A DNA stretch of 64,000 nt from Protopterus annectens (lineage: Eukaryota; Chordata; Ceratodontiformes; Protopteridae). Both the position numbers and the translations under genes were made by a program. The notes beneath the pieces are model-generated. The model saw only the letters and a list, made by a program, of their open reading frames with translations. It was not told the DNA's origin and did no database searches. Within the stretch, counting starts at the first letter, position 1. Each line of letters starts with the position of its first letter. Below, in pieces: positions 11,188-20,499 of the stretch. The stretch covers positions 631,909,993 through 631,973,992 of the forward strand of contig NC_056743.1 of the NCBI RefSeq assembly GCF_019279795.1, written 5' to 3'.

Positions 11188-12041
11188 GAGCTTAGTACAT
11201 AACATACATTTCAACACACACTTCTGCACCAGTTGTTTAATATCCACATAACATATATAGGTCTCTTACATTTGTAAGACAAGCATATGTATCATATAAA
11301 TATTCAAAAATGACATAATTATTTACAACATCCCATTTAGCTAGGCTGGCAGTGTCACAGTCAGTATTGTACAACAGATAATCCAGTAGTAGTCATATTT
11401 GAGCTGACCCTTGCTGGGGTGACTCAGGGGCCAGAGCTGTGATCTATGTCACTGCAGTGCAGACATAGCCATCAGGGATGGACGTAGATGCTGGACAACA
11501 GACTAACAGCAACATGTCCATCTAGGAAGTGTTGTTGAGACCTACTTGCAAAGGTCTTTTTCTGAGATAGGTGTGGAAGTAATCAACATTAATGCTGGGT
11601 TAGCTCATATTACATCAGTGTTTGTCACCTGCCTTCACTTTCCAGTGCTGTAGTCCTTTATCAGAAGAAATCCACAAAATGTGTTCTGAAAAAGCACAGT
11701 CTGTCTTCCTGAAGAAAGCGTCAGACCTGTTTAGCATAGGCAGCAACTTGCCTTTTGTAGGTAATGCTCATGAACAGGTAATGACCTGTGCATAAATCTG
11801 TGTCTCCCACTTGCTAATTGCATCCAGAACAGCTGTGTTGCCTTTCCATTAGCCAATGGCATGGCAACACAGTGCTATAATTAAGGCCTTCATGTGGGCC
11901 TTGCCCCATTTCCTGGCCTGTGAGGAGGACATTATGGAGGTGTGGGTGCTACAGCATCACAGAAGGTAGGTGGAAATGCTGACCACTGTTTGGATTGATT
12001 TGTTGTGTTCACAGTTTTGCATGCTATGCCTGCATATCACG
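11188..12041. other. Unassigned region containing direct-repeat copy 2
   Basis: It includes the second 102-bp direct repeat. A TATA-like ATAATTAAGG near 11876-11885 is followed by a short start-codon frame (MEVWVLQHH, about 11935-11964) ending in a donor-like AAG/GTAGGT. This could be a first exon of an old transposon gene, but nothing downstream supports it. Confidence 0.25.
11544..11645. repeat. 102-bp direct repeat, copy 2
   Basis: Second copy of the repeat at 10477-10578; start points are 1067 bp apart. The intervening sequence shows no LTR-retrotransposon signals that I can recognise. Confidence 0.9.
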
Positions 12042-12366
12042 CAACCTCTTAGCACAGGAAATGTGGACAAAGCATAACAAAATGGGGGGGGGGCAAAGGG
12101 CCAAATATAGGGACATATTTTAAATATTGTTGTCATAAACTTATAAACTTGCTAAAGCAACAGGGTTTGTTTTGACATACATTTTCTGAGGGATTTGAAG
12201 TCTGAAACTCAAATGTATATCATTAGTTAGTGACTTCATTCATCATATCATCCCAGTGATTTAGCGGAAAACCACAAATGTTATGAGGAACAGGCCATAA
12301 ATATTGGCCAAAAATATTAGCCAAAAACCTGGACATTCTGTGGAAATCTTTACAGTTGAGAGGTAT
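12042..12366 (-). mobile_element. Short TIR element (family M), minus orientation
   Basis: The left end AACCTCTTAGCA and right end CAGTTGAGAGGTATG are imperfect inverted repeats. The interior is the reverse complement of the copies at 12.83-13.15 and 31.48-31.78 kb (words GGACAAAGC, ACATTTTCTGAGGGATTTGAAG, CCTGGACATTCTGTGGAAA). There is no coding capacity. Confidence 0.65.
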
Positions 12367-12833
12367 GCATGTCAGGCCATTGTCAACAGACTTTCAGATT
12401 CTGTAGCAGTGTACTGTGTAAATGTGTGTGAGTAAGGAGACAGGGAGATGTGAGTGTCATAGATCTTTTTTTAGCTAACTGCATGCTGCTACAGTTTATG
12501 CTGGTGTATCAGCTGTGTATGTTTGTAGGGTGAGACTGTGACACTTGTCACATGTGACACTTGATAGCATTTATTTGTATGCATACTGGTCCTGTGTTTG
12601 TGTCAGTAGGCCCAAGTACACTGTGATTTGAGCCACTATATATAAAATTAATGTGTGACTAGCTATCAGGATCTGTTTATAAACACAGTTGCTGTACTCA
12701 AGAGGTCAGTTGGCCTACTTGTATGTTGTCCTGACTGCAGTTCAAATGGTTCTGAGTTCATAATTTGGCAGTGATGTTTTTCACCCTAAAGGTACATCCC
12801 AGTACTGCCTGATTAATTTACAAATGCATCAGC

Positions 12834-13145
12834 ATACCAAACCTTGAACATATTTTTGCAGAATATCCAGAGTTTGTGCTATTTTTGGTCTGTTTCTCAG
12901 AACATTTGTGATTTTCTGGCAAATAACTGGGATAATCTGAGGTCTGATGTCACTAAGTAATTACATACCTTTGAGTTACAGACTTCAAATCCTTCAGAAA
13001 ATGTATGTTAAAACAAACCCTGTTACTCTGGCAACTTTCTATATTTATAAGAGCAATATTCAAAATATGTCCCTATTGTTGGGCATTTGTCCCCTATTTT
13101 GTCAGTCTTCATCTAGATTTCTTGCAGTAAGAGGTTGAGAGGTAT
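12834..13145 (+). mobile_element. Short TIR element (family M), plus orientation
   Basis: Starts CATACCAAACCTTGAAC and ends GTTGAGAGGTATG. The interior matches 31.48-31.78 kb closely (ATCCTTCAGAAAATGTATG, GGGCATTTGTCCCCTATTTTG). Length is about 310 bp with no open frame of interest; it looks like a MITE, perhaps with TA target duplications. Confidence 0.7.
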
Positions 13146-13159
13146 GTGCATCTGTAATT

Positions 13160-13665
13160 CCCCAGAGCTGATTTGTAGTGGTGTGTTGCTGTGACTCTAG
13201 TTGAGAAGGTCATGTGTTCATGACTCTTCAGCTTAGTCTTTTTCCCTAATGTTACACGACTGCACTGCATGATATATTTACAAAAGCAGTACTAATTCTC
13301 CACAGCTGGTTTGGCTTGGTGGTGCGTTGCTCTTACTGAAGTGCAGAGAGTCCTGGGCTTGAGAAGTGGCAGGGATCTGTTTTTTTCCCTAATGTCAAAT
13401 GACTGTAATGCATGATATATTAACAAAAGCATGAGCAAGTCTCACATCTGATTTGGTGTAGTGGTACGTTGCTCTGACTGGAGTGCACAGCCTCCTGGGT
13501 TTGAGACTTGGCAGGGATGTGTTTTTTCCCTAATGTCAAATGACTGTAATGCATGATATATTAACAGAAGCATGAGCAATTATCACGTGATTTGGTGTAG
13601 TGGTAAGTTGCTCAAACACTAGTGCACAGAGTCCTTGGTTTGAGACTTGGCAAGGCTGGTCATTT
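13160..13665 (+). repeat. Tandem array of tRNA-like units, period about 140 bp
   Basis: Four units begin near 13168, 13307, 13449 and 13590. Each has an A-box-like start (TTTGGTGTAGTGGTACGTTG in the third unit), a spacer of about 30 bp, then a B-box-like CTGGGTTTGAGACTTGGCAG, followed by CCCTAATGTCAAATGACTG and ATGCATGATATATTAAC. A more diverged related stretch may lie at 12.68-12.82 kb. They look like tandemly repeated tRNA-derived SINE heads with an AT-rich linker, not functional tRNA genes. Confidence 0.65.
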
Positions 13666-14299
13666 TGTTGTTGGGCAGAACATTGGCTGGGTCAGATAGA
13701 GTGATTAAAGTGGTTTTAAGCAGTTTTAAACAGGTTTGCATGGTTTTGTGTGATGTTAAGCAATGTCAAGTGGAACTTAGCCCTTCTTAGCTTTGCTTAA
13801 TGGTGCTTATTCCCACTTAAACCCATGCTAATTCCAAAAAAAGAAAAGAAAAGAAAAAAAGGGGTGATAGGAAAGTGGTGAAATTGGGGAAAGCAGGGGG
13901 AAGAACATTATGACAAGTATCTAGAGATGTGCAGGACAGGTGTAAGAAAGGACCATAGCTCTCCATTTCTTCTACAGCAACAGCTGTGCATGTTGTGAAC
14001 AATTTGGAATTTGGAGCCTCACATCCCACAGGGAGAGGTGTGGGTGACATGACTTTGTTGATTAATTGCTGGGATTATTGAATGATAACAGAGTACATGG
14101 GACTAAAATGGAGAGCTACACATGGGGCAATATTTTTTGCGTGGGACAGATGCCCTGTTTTTATTTTTTAAGGTGAGAGTGGGATATTGGAGAAGGGTTG
14201 TAGGTACATATGGGAGGGAGGTTGGGTAAGGGAGGCTGCTTCTGTAGACAGACAAGACAGCAGACAGGAGTGGTGCATGACACATTAGGGGTAAGCACC

Positions 14300-14620
14300 T
14301 TGGATGGGGAGGTTTGTTGGTAATCGGAGCTCCCACATGCCCCCAGATGAAAACAGTGGGACTGAGGTGCCCACCAATGGGCAGCCACCACTGCCCCATC
14401 ATGGCCCCAAAGGTGGCTGTGCAGGGGGCTGGATAACAGGGGCATGCTGCCCCTTGAGGTGCACCAGTCTGTCCACGATCTGGTGCAGGCATACATCCAA
14501 GTCCATCTGGATGACCATGTGCACCATACCTCTGAACTGTTTTCAGGTGACTGGGCCCTCTCCTCACCCACAGCGGGGGTGGGATGGGCTCTGTCCCCTG
14601 ACATGGTTCCACCCAAGGTT
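14300..14620 (-). pseudogene. Third exon of the Harbinger Myb-like gene
   Basis: On the minus strand, after an acceptor-like AAAACAG at about 14550, the frame reads FRGMVHMVIQMDLDVCLHQI then VDRLVHLKGQ. Hydrophobic residues fall at heptad-like positions, followed by a Pro/Gln-rich end closing at a TGA (QPPAQPPLGP). Such a helix is typical of the C-terminal dimerisation region of Harbinger Myb-like proteins. A degraded version (LKLDVDALPR) occurs on the minus strand near 59.64 kb. Two other overlapping frames cover the same bases but are Pro/Ser/His-rich and look like shadows. It lies 2.1 kb downstream of exon 2, so the intron would be long. Confidence 0.45.
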
Positions 14621-14699
14621 GGTGTAGGACCAGAAGAGGAGGCAGTTCAAGGTTGGGTCCCAGACATGCTGGGACCTGATGCTGGAGCCAGATGAGGTG

Positions 14700-16700
14700 G
14701 GACAGGCATATCTGCTGGGATCAGCCTACCCAAACGTGCTATTGTGTTGAGTTTTTTCAAAATGTATTGGTTAGTCATGAACAAAACATTTCAAAATTAG
14801 TTATAACAGCATGCATGGGTGTTCCAACTAACCCAGAACAATAGAATTGCAACAATTGCATGACAAACAGAACACATGCATACATGGAATAACAGTCTGT
14901 ATTGTGAGAGCATGTCAGTTACATTTATGACATAAGGCCATCAGCAATGGTATTTGAACAAGGTATGTTAGTATGCAACCGATTAAATATATGAAGAATA
15001 ATAAAACACAAATCCCAACATTAGGTTTTGAGAACAACATACCTGTGGTAGATGAATAATAATTATTGATGCAGATAAGGGGTGGGGGGAAGAGAAAAAA
15101 AAGTCCATTACCAACTGTATAGGCTTATATTTTTCATAGCAGTACTGCTCAGTGCTCTACAGGTCTGCCCTCACTTTACATCGACCTGAGGCATATAGCT
15201 ACCAAAACACATACAGAACTGTTAATCTGTTGGCCTGGAATGCTATAGGGCAAGCTGTGGCAACTCTAAATAAATGAGTAGAGGGGACTCATATATTTCA
15301 TAATTACATATATGACTAACAAGGTGCACCATATACTGATGTTGTGTGAGTGTGCTTATAGCATGCTTGTACTGGGATTATATCTGTGTGAAAGGTTATT
15401 GGCAACAGTGATCACTAACCATGACAGCATGAAATTTAAGAGACATGTATCAAGAAGAGTTCATAGTGTATATAGCTAGCCTGCTGTCATTTGTAAGCAT
15501 GGGGCTGGACACTGGAAAAGTTGTACACAGTTTATTACTGTACCCTTCATACAGCTTATACAAACATTTCTTTACCTGTCAGCCCTGTGGGGAAAATATA
15601 TGTTAACACTATGTGAATGTTTCTACAAATAGTTGGATTAATTGTATACAACTATAAACATATCTTAGTACCAGTCCCTGGATTCAAACCATGGTGTGTA
15701 CATGCAAAAATGAACAACATATCTATTTCTTATCACACTGAGTTTGGGGGAGCTGCTGTCTGTTGCTTGACTGATTTGTGCCTAATACATACTTGGTTAC
15801 ACAGTCTGCTTTGTAATCTAAGTGGAGTGTCACAGAAGACTGTAGTGACAGTTGAACATACATGCCTGAGATTCATGCATGACAGATAGTTAGTGTACTG
15901 TGTATTAATACTTTGAAAGCAGGTGTGCACATTTAACCCCTAGTAGATGCGAATATGTGTGATTTGTACAAACTGTAGCAGGGTGCAGGGTTGCATACCT
16001 GACCCATATACATTTGCACATCATATATTTGCAGTCTCCACCTATTACACTCTCATACTTGCCTACATTAGCATACCTACATTGAGGACTACATAGACCT
16101 GAAATGCAAAAGTTAACAGAAGACAATACTGTAGGGAACACACTATAATACATTATACATTACTAGTCAAGCTTCAGATCTTAGTGCAGGGCATATTTCA
16201 TATTTGATTGTATCTTGTATTACAGCTGCACAATCTACAGTTTTGCATTACAACTGCTTATCAGACAAACCTCAGTTAATGCATGCTGTCATAGCCATAT
16301 TTGCTGTGAAGCCCCTGTACACTTGTATTTCTTCAACAACATACCAGATTAAACACAGCAGTTTGTGGTAATAATCTTTATTTTGAGTAACATGACACAG
16401 TGCTTTATTAATGTTGAAATTCTACATTCAGTAGTACTTCATATCCTGTAGATGATGAATGATTGTCATTTATTACCTTTACAGTAGCCCTCACAGTGCA
16501 GTTTATTAGCAGGTTCATTCCTACACAGTATTAGTTCAGTATTGCATTCCTTTCATCAATAGTAGCCTGTTTGCTGCCTTCATCTGTATTACACAGGACC
16601 TGGCATTAGTCACTTATATCGATGTTGGTCTGACAAATCTATTTATTCAGTATACTCAGAACATACTATACCTAATGGCAGTAAACAATGCACTCTTTCT
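14700..16700. other. Probable long intron or internal part of Harbinger-like element
   Basis: AT-rich, no recognised gene. A tRNA-like minus-strand stretch (B-box-like GGTTTGAATCCAGG) lies at about 15665-15745. The minus-strand frames at 15.7-16.15 kb show no known domain. Confidence 0.3.
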
Positions 16701-16734
16701 TATTTATTGCAGTATATACACTGCAAGATAGATC

Positions 16735-16810
16735 TGTACACACCAGACTCTTGGCGTAGCCTCACCAGGCAGTCCACTTGGGCTTCCATGTTGCAAGTCC
16801 TCTCCTCTGC
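16735..16810 (-). pseudogene. Myb-like gene, exon 2
   Basis: On the minus strand a CCCCTACAG acceptor ends at 16811, and the exon encodes AEERTCNMEAQVDCLVRLRQ then ES. The phase joins exactly to exon 1: its last base T plus CT makes Ser. The same exon is found at 45322-45390 (AEELVANCEAHQERLIHFRE), also with a good acceptor and a GTAAGTATG donor, and in decayed form near 60.62-60.68 kb. The predicted helix with charged and hydrophobic alternation would continue the Myb protein after its DNA-binding domain. The donor here is a weaker GTGTGT. Confidence 0.6.
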
Positions 16811-16899
16811 AGCTGTAGGGGAATAAAACACCCATTATGCATGCCCATCTATCACATACTCATGCTAGAATTTGGTAAAGAGATGGGTCATATACTTAC

Positions 16900-17200
16900 A
16901 AACTACTGAGGCATTCCTGTCCTGAACATCTGGGGTCCATTGGGCCAATAGTGCCCCATTTCTCCACTTCAGGTCATCATAATGATGGCACACCTGCTCA
17001 CTAGTTCGGGGGATTCCAGTGGCATTAGTGAGGTCATGTGCCAGATGGTCCCAGGCCTCAGAGTTGTATTGGGATCCTTGGTACTGGCCCCACAGCAGTC
17101 TGTCATCATGGTGTTGCACAAGGAGCTCAGACATGACCCTGGACTCCAAAATGCCCCAGCACTGTGCCAGAAAGTGCTCTCCCTCTCCAACTCCAGCCAT
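16900..17200 (-). pseudogene. Myb/SANT DNA-binding exon of a Harbinger-type transposon
   Basis: Starting from the ATG at 17200 (MAGVGEGEHFLAQCWGILES), the minus-strand frame runs 100 codons to a GTAAGTAT donor at 16899. It contains the Myb/SANT-like trihelix pattern: RVMSELLVQHHDDRLLWGQY, EAWDHLAHDLTNA, then IPRTSEQVCHHYDDLKWRNG. The R-T-x-E-Q-V-x-x-H-Y-x-D-L-K ending is characteristic of the Myb partner of Harbinger/PIF transposases. This ATG was chosen because the copies at 45797 (MAGKG) and 61098 (ACG in place of ATG) align there; the frame is open upstream to 17278. It is the best-preserved copy in the window, with no stop in the exon, but no transposase is present, so domestication or activity is not implied. 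Confidence 0.68.
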
Positions 17201-17299
17201 AGCTCCTACAGTGATTAAACTCCAACAGCTTCTGGTTGTATTCCCACCTGTGTGGTTTAAATAGTGCCATATTCCCACCCTTTGCCATCATTGAATCAT

Positions 17300-18000
17300 T
17301 TTATAAAATGCTGAGCAAAGCTGAGCAGTGTGCAAACCCACTAATCTGAGTTAAGCAGTGCTTAAGGTGGCAAATGCTGAGCATTGCTTAGCAGTGCACA
17401 AATCCACTTAGCTGAGCTGAATACTGCTTAGAATGGAACTTCTTAGCACTGCTCAAACCAGCTAAGCAGAGCTAAGCACTGCTGGGTATTGTTCAGCCAG
17501 GTCCTGTTTCAGCATTGCTTAGCTTGCTTTAGCAGTGCTTAGCAAAACTAAGGGCAAACAACAGTTTTCATTTAAAAAAATAAGAACTGGATATTAATTA
17601 CTCATTACTGACATATTAAGTGTATATATTTTACTTTGTATGACGTCCCCCTATGTGTTTTGATTACATTACCTTGGGGTGTGACTGTACTGCATGGGGC
17701 ACTTGTGTTTAAATGGGGGGATTTCACATCATATATCCACTGACACTGGAATTTTGGACCAGCTATATTACCCTAGTTAACAAATATCAATTACTACATT
17801 ATTAAATTAAATAAAAAATAATTTAACAATGCTTTCCCATGTAAAAGCTGAATGGCTTGTCTTGGTATTTAAACCGTGCACCTACTACATGCAAAGCCAG
17901 AACTCAAATCACTAAGCTAACTTTTATTTCTATATAGCTCTTTATGACATTTTAAGCACTGCTGAGCAAAGAGCCATGGCACCCAAACCTGCTCAGCTAT
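17300..18000. repeat. Cluster of short GCTTAGC-like repeats
   Basis: Words such as GAGCAGTG, GCTTAGCAGTGC, GCTAAGCAGAGC and AAGCACTGCT recur many times between 17310 and 17545, with a few more to 18000. Similar words lie at 13.69-13.83 kb on the other side of the Myb gene. They may be subterminal transposase-binding repeats. A minus-strand tRNA-like stretch (TTAGCTTAGTGATTTGAG to GGTTTAAATACC) lies at about 17855-17925. Confidence 0.5.
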
Positions 18001-18049
18001 GCTTAAACTTCAAATACAATGGAATAAAAAAAATCATTTTATATATCTC

Positions 18050-18247
18050 AAAATATATGAAAAATAAGCATTTGAGTTTCAAGCCACATACTCTTCATGA
18101 AAATCCATGCTAATGCAAAACCTGTTATTCTATCACCTTTCGAAGTTTGTAAAAGCAATATTTAAAAACTGTCCCTATTTTTGGGCTTTTGTCCCTCTTT
18201 TAATCAATGGCTTTGTCCAGACATCTTGCTCTAATAGGTTGAGAGGT
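18050..18247 (+). mobile_element. Short TIR element (family M), 5'-eroded
   Basis: The right half matches other family M copies: CTGTTATTCTA, CCCTATTTTTGGGCTTTTGTCC, GGCTTTGTCC and the end GGTTGAGAGGTGTG. The left part is diverged. Confidence 0.5.
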
Positions 18248-18250
18248 GTG

Positions 18251-18445
18251 TGTCTGAGGACAGTATTTCATAATGCAGGGGGTGTGTTACAGCACCTGTC
18301 ACACACCCGCTGCAATAAATTTACTTCACATTCCTCTTTCAGTGTCCTCAGACACTTTTAGGATTATAAAGGGCTGTACGGCACTTTGACAGTGCAGGGG
18401 ACATGTTACAGATCTGTGAGCACTACTGCAACATGCCCCCTGCAC
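18251..18445. repeat. Two strong hairpins, one nested in a 12-bp inverted repeat
   Basis: TGTCTGAGGACA (18251-18262) is the exact reverse complement of 18343-18354. Between them lies a hairpin with TGCAGGGGGTGTG and CACACACCCGCTGCA arms (18274-18314). A second hairpin (18392-18445) has GTGCAGGGG-CATGTT and AACATG-CCCCTGCAC arms. The arrangement is directly adjacent to a TIR element. Confidence 0.75.
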
Positions 18446-18689
18446 TCATTTAGTATCCATGTACTCGACTCCATGAATGTAGCGTGCCTTCATTGATATG
18501 CAATGCGTGCTGCTGAGAGGGAGATGCGGACATGGACACCATTCATGGAATAATGCTAGTCCTACATGGAGTTTATTAAATCCTGGCCAGAGTTTATAGT
18601 CATTTAGAAAAAAAAAACCTCAGTTATGGCAATAGAATAAAAGGGTAACAAAAGAAAGTCATATGGAACAAAGAATCATTTGTTGTTAA

Positions 18690-19787
18690 ATAAGGTCATA
18701 GTGGAGAAGTGTAAAAAGGGGAAGAATCTAAGTATGGCATAGACAGACCACAAAAAGATATTTGACAGTATTCCACATTTATGGATAAAAGAGTGCTTAA
18801 AAGTGTACAAGATACACCCTACACTGATTGAATTACATTACAGTGACCATGAAACACCAGCAAACCACTTTGCAGTTAAGCCATGATAAACAACAGATTA
18901 TTATTCCAGGGATAAAATTCAAAGAGGGAATATTCCAGCATGACTATTACTGGTGTTCTTTTGTCTTGCCTTTAACCCATTAAGCTATCTATTTAACAGA
19001 TTAGGTCATGGCTACAATTTAGCTCCCAGAAAATAACAAAGTGTAAAGACTTTTCATCCTGTATAGTTCATCAGATAAGGAACTGAAAGCACAACTGCAA
19101 GTGGTGAAAACTTTTTCAGATGATATAAGAATGTCAGTTGGTCTTGATAAATGTGCTAAAGCAACTTTTAAAGCAGGAAAGCTACAACACCAAGAAAACA
19201 TCAGCCTGGGACAAGAATGTGATATACAAGAACTCGAACAAGAGAGAGTGTATACATATTTGTGAACTGATGAAGAATCAACAATAAAACATGAACACGT
19301 GTGAGTAAAACTTAGTAAGGAATATTTTAGAAGACTAAAATTAATACTGAAAACAGCTCTGACATCTAAGGACAAACTTCCAAGCTATAAACCAATTTGC
19401 TCTTCTTGTCCTAACTTACAGTTTTGGAGTGACTGACTGGCCTCCAAAAGGTATTGGATCAGTTGGACAGAAAAACAAGAAAAAAGCTTCATACTTATCA
19501 AATGATTTATAAAAATCAGTGTATAACAAGACTATATATTCCCCATTCTGAAGAAGGTCTGGGCCTCCTCAAAATTAATTACATGTATAGATCTGAAATC
19601 ATAGGATTTCTTACATATATGCTGATCTCACAAGACCAACATTTAGTGAAAGTTTTAAAACATGAGGAGAATAAGTCTAAGATGATTTCCCCATTTAGTT
19701 TAGCAGAAGCATATTGGTGTCAAGCAGGAATGGAAATCAAACCAGAAGTAGATAAAAATCAGGCAGCAAGTGAATGTGCAAAGAATA

Positions 19788-19863
<76 letters not shown>

Positions 19864-20400
19864 AAAGAATATAAGGTTAAAGATCAGGTGAGAAGGCGAA
19901 AAATGTATAAATACAGTTGCAAGTACAGAAATCTCTTGCAACAACCTCATGTTGATCATGACCGAATGCATGAATGGTCAAAGAGAGGTGAATTTAAACC
20001 AAAATGCAAAAGGCTAAGACTGGCAGCCCAGAATAGTTGACTATGCGCATGTTGGTTTACAAAGTCCATTGAACATGTAGGAGAAACATCCAAATGCAGA
20101 TTTTGTAAAACAGAATTGGAAACAGTCACACATCTTGTTGCTATGTATGATACACTAATGGCAGAAGGACTGTATACTGAAAGACATAATATTGTGGCAA
20201 GACTGTTGCATTGGGATTGTGCAAACATTATAATACTGAAGCTGCTGAAAAACATTGGAAACATGAGCCAGAAAGCATTATAGAAAATTAAGTCTGTATC
20301 ACGTGAGATCACCCATTATCAACAGTTTATAAAATAGATGCGAGAAAACCAGATATCTCCCTGGGTCTCACTAAAAATGAGTTTTAAGCTCATTCAGATT
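18690..20400 (+). pseudogene. R4-type LINE ORF: RT, zinc motif and start of endonuclease
   Basis: Read through frameshifts, the plus strand gives RT motif A as KIFDSIPHLWIKECLKVYKI (near 18.75 kb), a KCAKATF-like block with E-x-x-x-I-x-L-G-Q-E (19.15-19.25 kb), then the longest frame at 19454-19891: LDRKTRKKLHTYQMIYKNQC and RLYIPHSEEGLGLLKINYMY, typical of the thumb region of R2/R4 LINEs. At 20.09-20.23 kb is CRFCKTELETVTHL with the last zinc ligand lost (Tyr for Cys), followed by TERHNIVARLLHW, characteristic of this clade. At 20.34 kb RKPDIS starts the PD-(D/E)xK endonuclease, which is cut off. The family inserts by target-primed reverse transcription; this copy is inactive. Confidence 0.72.
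19787..19865 (+). repeat. (AAAG)n microsatellite inside R4 LINE
   Basis: About 20 AAAG units expanded from an A/G-rich coding stretch of the LINE. The minus-strand R4 copy at 44.18-44.22 kb has a short A-rich run at the same place but no expansion. Confidence 0.95.
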
Positions 20401-20499
20401 ATTCCTGGTCAAAAAATGGAAATAAATGCATTTGTACTTACATATGTTAATAACTTAAAACAAATAAACAAAGAAATAAATAAACACATATGAAAAGAA

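Larger units (their letters stand above)
13690..17550 (-). mobile_element. Harbinger-like element with Myb/SANT gene
   Basis: The segment contains a three-exon Myb/SANT gene on the minus strand (17200 to about 14.4 kb). It is flanked on both sides by sequences rich in short GCTTAGC/GTTAAGC words (about 13.69-13.83 and 17.30-17.55 kb), which could be subterminal repeats. Parts of it (13.9-14.6 and 16.7-17.2 kb) have diverged homologues at 59.2-61.1 kb. No transposase was recognised, and exact terminal inverted repeats were not resolved. Confidence 0.5.
18620..20490 (+). mobile_element. R4/Dong-type LINE relic, plus strand
   Basis: A truncated LINE of the restriction-like-endonuclease class covers part of the RT domain, the thumb region, a CCHC-type zinc motif and the beginning of the endonuclease, then ends in an A-rich (AAATAAAC)-like tail. 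A second copy of the same family lies at 42.7-44.4 kb on the minus strand. Confidence 0.75.

Noticed and set aside
10477-11645. LTR retrotransposon with 102-bp LTRs
   Set aside because: No primer-binding site, polypurine tract or pol-like coding sequence was recognised between the repeats, and the repeats are very short.
9056-13665. CRISPR-like array
   Set aside because: Units are long, diverged and directly adjacent without spacers, and the context is a vertebrate genome.
19759-19971. Minus-strand Phe/Leu/Ser-rich membrane-like protein
   Set aside because: Antisense translation of the (AAAG)n microsatellite in the R4 LINE.
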